A DNA stretch of 26,001 bases, from contig JNEM01016250.1 in NCBI GenBank assembly GCA_000697335.1, positions 1-26,001 of the forward strand, in the 5' to 3' direction. The position numbers and the translations under genes are program-made. Below the pieces are notes generated by a model. That model worked only from the letters and a program-made list of their open reading frames with translations, had not been told where the DNA came from and ran no database searches. This stretch comes from Conidiobolus incongruus B7586. Taxonomy: Eukaryota > Entomophthoromycota > Entomophthoromycetes > Entomophthorales > Conidiobolaceae. Of the stretch, positions 19,914 through 26,001 are shown piece after piece (position 1 is the stretch's first letter; each line of letters starts with the position of its first letter).

Positions 19914-21295
19914 TTAAATATTCCAAACAACTACTTTACCATCTAATCCACTTGTGGAGAATGAAGTAATTTCAGTTCCATTAGATTTGAAATCTCTCAA
20001 ATCCCTAAAATATCAATTAATGATAAATTCAATAATGAATTAAAATTTTTAACTTACTTAATAGTGTTGTGATGAGTGGTAGAGAGTTGAGCCTCTTCGG
20101 GTTGATTTTCTTGTTTACCCAAGCTGTCCATTTGACGGAATTTGTTGAAAGCAGCATTAGCAGCCAACCCTGAAGAAGCAGCCTTCTTTTGGACTCCCAT
20201 ATCAAGAGTTTTGACAAATTTCCAGGATCCTTGATCATCGGCTTCGAATAAGGAGGGTACAAAGTCGTGTCCAGCAGTTACCAATCTGTTCTCGGAGAGG
20301 AATTTAATGCAGGTGAAGGGCAAACTGTTGCATCTGAGATTTTGTAAAGTGTTGCTTTCGGAATCAACGATATTTAAGCTACAATCATGGCCGGTGAAAG
20401 CTAATAAACTGCCACTGGGTGAGAATGCGACACTGTGGATCCAACCTCCGGTAGGATTTTCATATTCGCCGCAAACTGTATTGAAAGGTAACTTTTCTCC
20501 CCAAGCAGTAGGAGCAGGTCTAAATAATTTTATTTAGTTTTAAATTTTATAATAAGTATAGTACTTTCAATACTTTTCATCAACACCTTTGATAAATGCG
20601 GAGAAGACACGAGCCTAAAAAATAAAAAAGATTAATTTTGAAATGGGAAAAATTGATAAAATAATTACCTTCATATCAGCTGAACCAGCTGCTAATAAAA
20701 CGTTGTTAGGATGCCAATCCAAACTCAAAATAGTAGAAGTGATGGGCTTTTTCAAATGTTTAGAAACCCACCAGTCACTATCCTTACTAAAGTAACAGAC
20801 ACAAATTTGTCTAGCACCTGAAGCCACTGCAAACTTATTTTCTAAAGGACTCCATCTGACAAATGTAGCAGCGCGATTAATTCTGAGATGTACAATGGAT
20901 GGTTTCCACTTATTCAAACTTTCGTCAAAATTCCAAACGTAAGCATTTTTGTCTTGAGAGCAGGAAACAATTAAATTAGTATTAGGGGCCCAATCAATAC
21001 TAGTGACTTGTAAATCATGCTACAAACAATTTTAAGTTTTATAAATTTAAATGATGGAATAAATTAATGAATATTACCTCTTGTAAAGTGTGAATTAATT
21101 TCCATTCTCCTCTAGTTTCTAATTTATATATAAGAATTTGGTTGGAATTGGGAGATAAAGCGACCTCTAAATGGAAGATATTAAATAATTGATCATTTAC
21201 AATAAAATTCAAGACATAACATTACCAGTACGATCACGATTAAAACAATGAGTATAAATTGGAAAAGGGAAAGTATTTTGTAAAGTAGAATCCAT
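19914..21295 (-). CDS. arpc1: ARPC1, WD40 subunit of the Arp2/3 complex (6 exons)
   Basis: Exons are 21226-21295, 21078-21166, 20669-21019, 20574-20614, 20058-20519 and 19914-20004. Together they give 367 residues, the usual family length. The five introns (59, 58, 54, 54, 53 bp) all start GT and end TAG. The product is the seven-bladed beta-propeller subunit that scaffolds the Arp2/3 complex, which nucleates branched actin at endocytic sites. Diagnostic segments are [20 protein letters not shown] (60-79), [12 protein letters not shown] (100-111), [11 protein letters not shown] (135-145), [18 protein letters not shown] (148-165), [18 protein letters not shown] and a C-terminal DGKVVVWNI. The loop about 290-335, containing FNKFRQMD, is the characteristic ARPC1 insertion. 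Start MDSTLQNTF is the first in-frame Met. It lies downstream of AP-3 mu on the same strand, about 490 bp away, with no sign of co-regulation. Confidence 0.96.
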
Positions 21296-21786
21296 TTTGA
21301 ATTGATTATTATTTTATTCAAAAATTAATGATATTGGATTAATGTTGATTGAATACTGAATTGATGATTAAAGGAGTTGACGATTTTTTTAAATGAATGT
21401 TAACTTTTATTGTTAAATTGTAATTATGTCACAAGTTATTTAAAATCAGTCCCATAAAATTTATATTTTCAATAATGTAATCTTCTAATCTAATATTAAT
21501 TATCTCATTTAATAAAATTGATCATTACCAAGAAAATAAATTATTTTATATATTTCTTGGCTGTATGATCTTATCACTTTATTGATTTAGCTAATATTAT
21601 AAATTTTAATCAGTTTTAATCTCTCAATTTAATCAAAATCATGATAATTATTTTTAATAAAAGCTCTAAAAATGGTACAATGACTAGTAAATGTTTAATA
21701 TATTTATAGATATTGAGTAAATTAAATTAATTTATTAATTAATTTTGAATTAATGAAAGATAAGTTTTGATATTATGAATAAATGT
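21296..21786. other. intergenic region upstream of ARPC1
   Basis: This 491-bp AT-rich gap lies between two minus-strand genes. It must carry the AP-3 mu 3' end and the ARPC1 promoter. No clear TATA box or binding-site cluster is visible. Confidence 0.5.
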
Positions 21787-23715
21787 TTAAATTCTAATTT
21801 GATATCTTCCAGCCTTCGTAATAGATCTAACTCCCTAAAAATATTTTAATATTATTATATAAGAAATTGTAACAAATAAATATTACTTTATAAGGACGAT
21901 ATTTTTCGTTAGTAAGGGTTAAAGAATCAACTTGAGTATTTGAAATAGCACATAAATTGATTGAGAAATTAACATTGATACCAGAGCAGAAATGATTATT
22001 ATTATTTGGACTAAAATAGAGTTAAAAATAATAAAAAATACTGTTTTCGATATTATTACCTGGTATATGATCCTCTGAATGATGGAATACGATCTTTTAA
22101 GTTAGCTTTATCCAATTTCCAAATAATTTGCTAAAAGTAAGTAATAACTTATTAAAATATGAATAAACTGACAAATTATAAAAATTACTTGTGTGCTTGG
22201 ATCTATTACAACATTTCCGATGTTACAATTGTTATCAATAATTGCTATACCAGGATTCAAAGGAATAGTAAGAATCAGCTCTTCAACTGGTCTATTTTGA
22301 ATGGATTTGACAGTGATAATAATTTCGAATTTACCACCTATAAAATTAATAAGTTTATAAAATTAATAATTTCATTCTAACACTTACCTCCTCCTTTAAC
22401 ATTAGGAGTATGATTTACTCTTGCGGTCACGGGAATCATATGATTAGATGGTAAATTAACCCTAACGCATATTACCAATTTCAAATCACAATCATTATCT
22501 AAGTTAGAATTCAACTTACCTATAATTCATCAACTTAAATTTACCATCTGGAGGTACAAATGATAAAATTTGATTTTCTTCAAAATGACGATGTCTTTTT
22601 AACAAGTATAAATATAATTGTTAATATGTTGAATATTATCGTTATTTACCTAACACAAGGATGGAAAGTATAATCATCAAATAATCTAGGATTGACAAAG
22701 TTCATAGTAAGATCAGGCATTCCTATTTTTTTAAGAATTAGCTATGATTATAATCATTAACTAAAATTAATTTACCTGATAGTCTACAATTCGCTAAAAT
22801 CACGCCCGTAACTTCAGATGAGACGACGGTACCATTACTAGGTAAATATTAGATACTTAATGTAACTTGAAATGAAATTTAACTTAACACCTGTCAATCA
22901 CAGCGTCAATTTCTTCAACGATATCGAAATAAATTTCATTATTAATATATTTAATTCCTGATTTTCTCCATGTAACATCTGTTAAACTTCCAGATAAAAT
23001 ACCATTATGAATGCTATAAATTAGATTATACTTGAGATATATTTTTTTGGGATTATTAATGAAATAAAAATTACTTCGAAACACCAGTTACGGTAGTCAA
23101 CACTTTGTTCATAATAGTAGGAGGAGCAATAACATCTTTCAAGGTATTAACATCCGTCATAAGAGGGAAACCATAATCCATCATTTCTTCCAAAAGCTAA
23201 TTTAAGCAAATAAATATCATTTATTATTCTAAAAGTAATAAAAAAAGTATTACTTGATAAACGATAACAAAATTTTCTTTAATACTAATTTCTGTAACTT
23301 GGCTAATGTAAACAATTAGCACATCAACAATTCTATGAAGAAATTCAATAGCTGCTAAAGGGCTCGCTATTTAAATAATATTATATATTATTAAATCAAA
23401 ATAATGATAATTGAAATTATAACTAATAAATTATTACCTTCTTTACACATAACACCTAAAAAAATCAATTTCTCTCTCACAATAGAAATTAATAAATATT
23501 GATTAGTTTTAATAATAGGGTTTAAACTATCTAAATTTTCTAAATTTTGTAAATTTTTACTAAAATTTTCAATAATAACAGGATGTATTAATTTTTTCCA
23601 GTGTTTTTCTATTATGATTTGTCTAGAATATTGATATTAATATATAAAATTTAACGAACATAATAAATGTATTTGCTTACCCTTGAGTATTTAAAATGAA
23701 TAATGATTCGATCAT
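21787..23715 (-). CDS. apm3: AP-3 adaptor complex mu subunit (13 exons)
   Basis: Exons are 23681-23715, 23438-23622, 23254-23366, 23075-23196, 22891-23013, 22776-22837, 22650-22722, 22520-22594, 22388-22461, 22189-22337, 22060-22130, 21887-22010 and 21787-21834. They encode 417 residues; the human protein has 418. Introns are 49-71 bp. This is the medium subunit of AP-3, which sorts cargo from Golgi/endosomes to vacuole or lysosome-like organelles. The N-terminal longin domain (about 1-140) starts MIESLFILN and contains IEKHWKK, IEFLHRIVD and LLEEMMDYGFPLMTD. The C-terminal mu homology domain has WRKSGIKYINNEIYFDIVEE, LSGMPDLTMNFVNPRL, ILSFVPPDGKFKLMNYRV and WKLDK. The end, PYKGVRSITKAGRYQIRI, is typical of AP-3 mu rather than AP-1 or AP-2 mu. 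Every junction keeps frame and matches the family without gaps at the splice sites. Confidence 0.96.
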
Positions 23716-25439
23716 ATTGATAATACTTTTTCAATAATAAAAAATAACTAGCGATTATTGAATATAATTTATTTTATATTTTTATTAATAATTCACAGTC
23801 ATTATATCAATTTTAATATTATTTTTAAATTACTTTCAAATTAGGGGATTTAAATTGAAACAATTATGTTAAATTTAAATATAAAAATAGTATTATATTA
23901 TATTTATTTAATACTATCAATGCAATAGAATATTTACTATTAAATTATAAATATAATATTTATTATTATTTTTATTATTATTATTTAATCTTAGTTAAAT
24001 ATTATATTGATTTCACAAATAAATTTAAAAATTATTTTAAAAAAAATATGTAATTCAAAATTGCCATGTGACAAATTTTAAAAATATTATAGAATTGAAA
24101 AAATGAAAGTATTATGTATGAGATTTAATTCTAAATTTTAATGATTTTATTATTTTATATAAATTGAATTAAAATAATCACCATAATTTACTTATATGAC
24201 TAAGATATATAATAAACTGATTTGATGTTTTTTAATTTTATTAACATTAAAATAAGAAAAAAACCATTTTGATATTTTAAATTAGCTCATGTTTCCTACA
24301 ATTCCCGGAATTTCCACTGGTTTTGAGCACACCAATTAATATGTAACCAAAGCCAAAAAGAATTATCACTCATAGAATTAGATACTTAGATGCTATTTTA
24401 CAATAGCATTTAGTTTCAAACAAAAAAGTTCAAAATGCCAATTGAAACATATTTGATTTCCAATTTAATTTTATTTGGAATTTAACTAGTTTAATTACAT
24501 TACATTCAAACTTTAAGTTTTAATTCTTGATTTAAAGCATTCATTTATAATATACTTGGAGATTCAATATTATATATTTAGCGATTGTTATGGTAAATAT
24601 TCTATGTATTGTTTAACAAACTTGTTTACACTTTTGATATATTTATTTAATTATATAATCTATAATCTAATTTTTTAAAATATAAATTATTTAAATTATT
24701 CTTATTAATATTAGTTTTTTTGCTTAGAAATAAAAAGTAGTAAAATATTGTTAGATTTACACATTAAATATATTAATATTAAAATCACAAGAGAATTGTT
24801 AGGATAATCTTATTACCAATTTATATAAAATTTATTCAATGAAATAAAAAAATATGATTGATGCTATTAAGAGACTGATTCTCTAAATTTTTATATATAT
24901 TTCTATATAATTCAATTAATTGTAAATTATATAATTAATATATACTTTTATAATTAAATTAATTATATAAATTATATTGAGTTATTTAATAAACAAAATC
25001 CCTCTTTTTTCTTATGTTTATTATCTATTATCCTTAAATATTGTTCTTAAGATTAAGATTATATTCTATCAATATTATAATATATTAACACTACTTGATA
25101 TAAATCTTAATATATTATTGATTTATTTTAATTTAAAGTTAAATTAAATTTTGTTTATATTTTTATATTATATTAACATATTTTATGTTATATTACTTTT
25201 ATATTAAGTTTTCTTTTATATTATATTAATATTTTACTAATATGTTTATATAATAATAATAATAAAATCATTAAAATCCTATTAAAAAACTAATCACTAT
25301 TTATATTAATTTATTTATTATTATTTTAAATCTTATTTATAAATTATTTTATTTAAATTTAATATTATATATAATTATACTACCAAAAATGAAAATACAC
25401 TTATATTATATTAATCAAGATAATAACTTGATTATTAAG
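23716..25439. other. AT-rich spacer upstream of AP-3 mu
   Basis: The first few hundred bases must hold the AP-3 mu promoter. A TTA-rich simple-sequence stretch occurs around 23957-23987. A slightly G+C-richer patch at about 24290-24420 contains an exact 8-bp hairpin (ATGCTATT/AATAGCAT, 24390-24409). No gene is seen. Confidence 0.5.
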
Positions 25440-26001
25440 TAAATTTAAGATTTTAATATTTAAAGGCTTGTTAATCTTTCAAAAGATAATATTAAATAAT
25501 ATTAATTAAGTAAAATATAACTTAAAATTCTTAAATTTAATAAATTAGTAATTTTATTATAATTAATATATTAAATTACTTTTTAAAATATTTAAGAATA
25601 AATTAACTATTTATGATATTTTAAAAATATAGAGAATTATTTTAATTTAATTTTTTTAGAAAAATTTATTAATACTTGATATTTATTATATTATAAACTT
25701 AACCCTAAAGAATTTTTAAAAGAATAACTTATTACAAAAATATAAACTTTTAAATGATTAGAAAAAACCTTTAAAAAAAGAAATACTTTAAAAATTAAAT
25801 TTAATTAATAAAAAAAGCTTTCTCAACTTAAACCAAAAACTTTTATAAAGTAATTAATTAAGAAATTTAACAAGATATATTTAAATATATTAAATATTAT
25901 TAAAAAAAATATATCTATAAATTATTATTAAACTTTATTATTTAAATAAAATTTTTAATAATTAGTAAGGAATATTTAATAATATAATTTTTTTAAATAT
26001 T
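25440..26001 (+). mobile_element. probable mariner-like element, copy D, opposite orientation, cut by window end
   Basis: On the plus strand, from about 25697, the frame reads KLNPKEFLKE, a stop, LITKI, a stop, TFK. This lines up with KLNHKHSKILKK on the minus strand of copy A and LNHKPFKII in copy B. The following TTTATAAAGTAATTAATTA and AAACTTTTATAAAG pieces resemble the complement of copy B downstream. The DNA is extremely AT-rich, so the match is weaker than A against B, and the left end is a guess. Confidence 0.35.

Noticed and set aside
20307-20537. plus-strand frame opposite ARPC1
   Set aside because: Antisense shadow of ARPC1 exon 5.
22159-22380. plus-strand frame opposite AP-3 mu
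   Set aside because: Antisense shadow of exon 10 and its introns.

Overview
The window is very AT-rich eukaryotic nuclear DNA. Two genes at the right end are split by short GT-AG introns (49-71 bp), and their products, ARPC1 and the AP-3 mu subunit, are ordinary eukaryotic housekeeping proteins. Compact genes, tiny introns, a probable fungal-type Ty3-like LTR and decayed mariner-like elements suggest a fungus, perhaps an early-diverging AT-rich lineage. That placement is inference and I cannot name a species.

Two compartments are visible. From 1 to about 19.9 kb is a gene-poor accessory block. It holds two intronless hormone-sensitive-lipase-type alpha/beta hydrolases: one intact (11686-13110, minus), and one broken only by a stop codon next to the catalytic serine (3527-4930, plus). 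It also holds a three-member family of small, probably secreted Ser/Gly/Asn/Gln-rich proteins: intact copies at 6187-6813 (minus) and 18429-19028 (plus), and a pseudogene at 8157-8771 (plus). From 19.9 to 23.7 kb is a compact housekeeping block with ARPC1 (6 exons) and AP-3 mu (13 exons), both on the minus strand.

The accessory block is mirror-symmetric about position 7485: hydrolase(+), SGNQ gene(-), SGNQ pseudogene(+), hydrolase(-). Within it, two inverted 403-bp tracts (6199-6601 and 8369-8771) match at 402 of 403 positions. The 5' halves of the same two genes are strongly diverged, and one is decayed. This is best explained by recent gene conversion between old inverted paralogs. The three SGNQ copies also share an upstream core-promoter-like motif.

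Repeats include a probable solo LTR of a Ty3-like retroelement (1457-1769). There is also a family of about 1.2-kb AT-decayed elements with two full-length copies (9200-10390, 15440-16602) and two copies cut by the window ends. The better preserved copy still shows, on the minus strand, a helix-turn-helix segment like the N-terminus of mariner transposases. The decay looks C-to-T biased. Remaining stretches are AT-rich spacer in which I see no gene. No tRNA, rRNA or CRISPR array was found.
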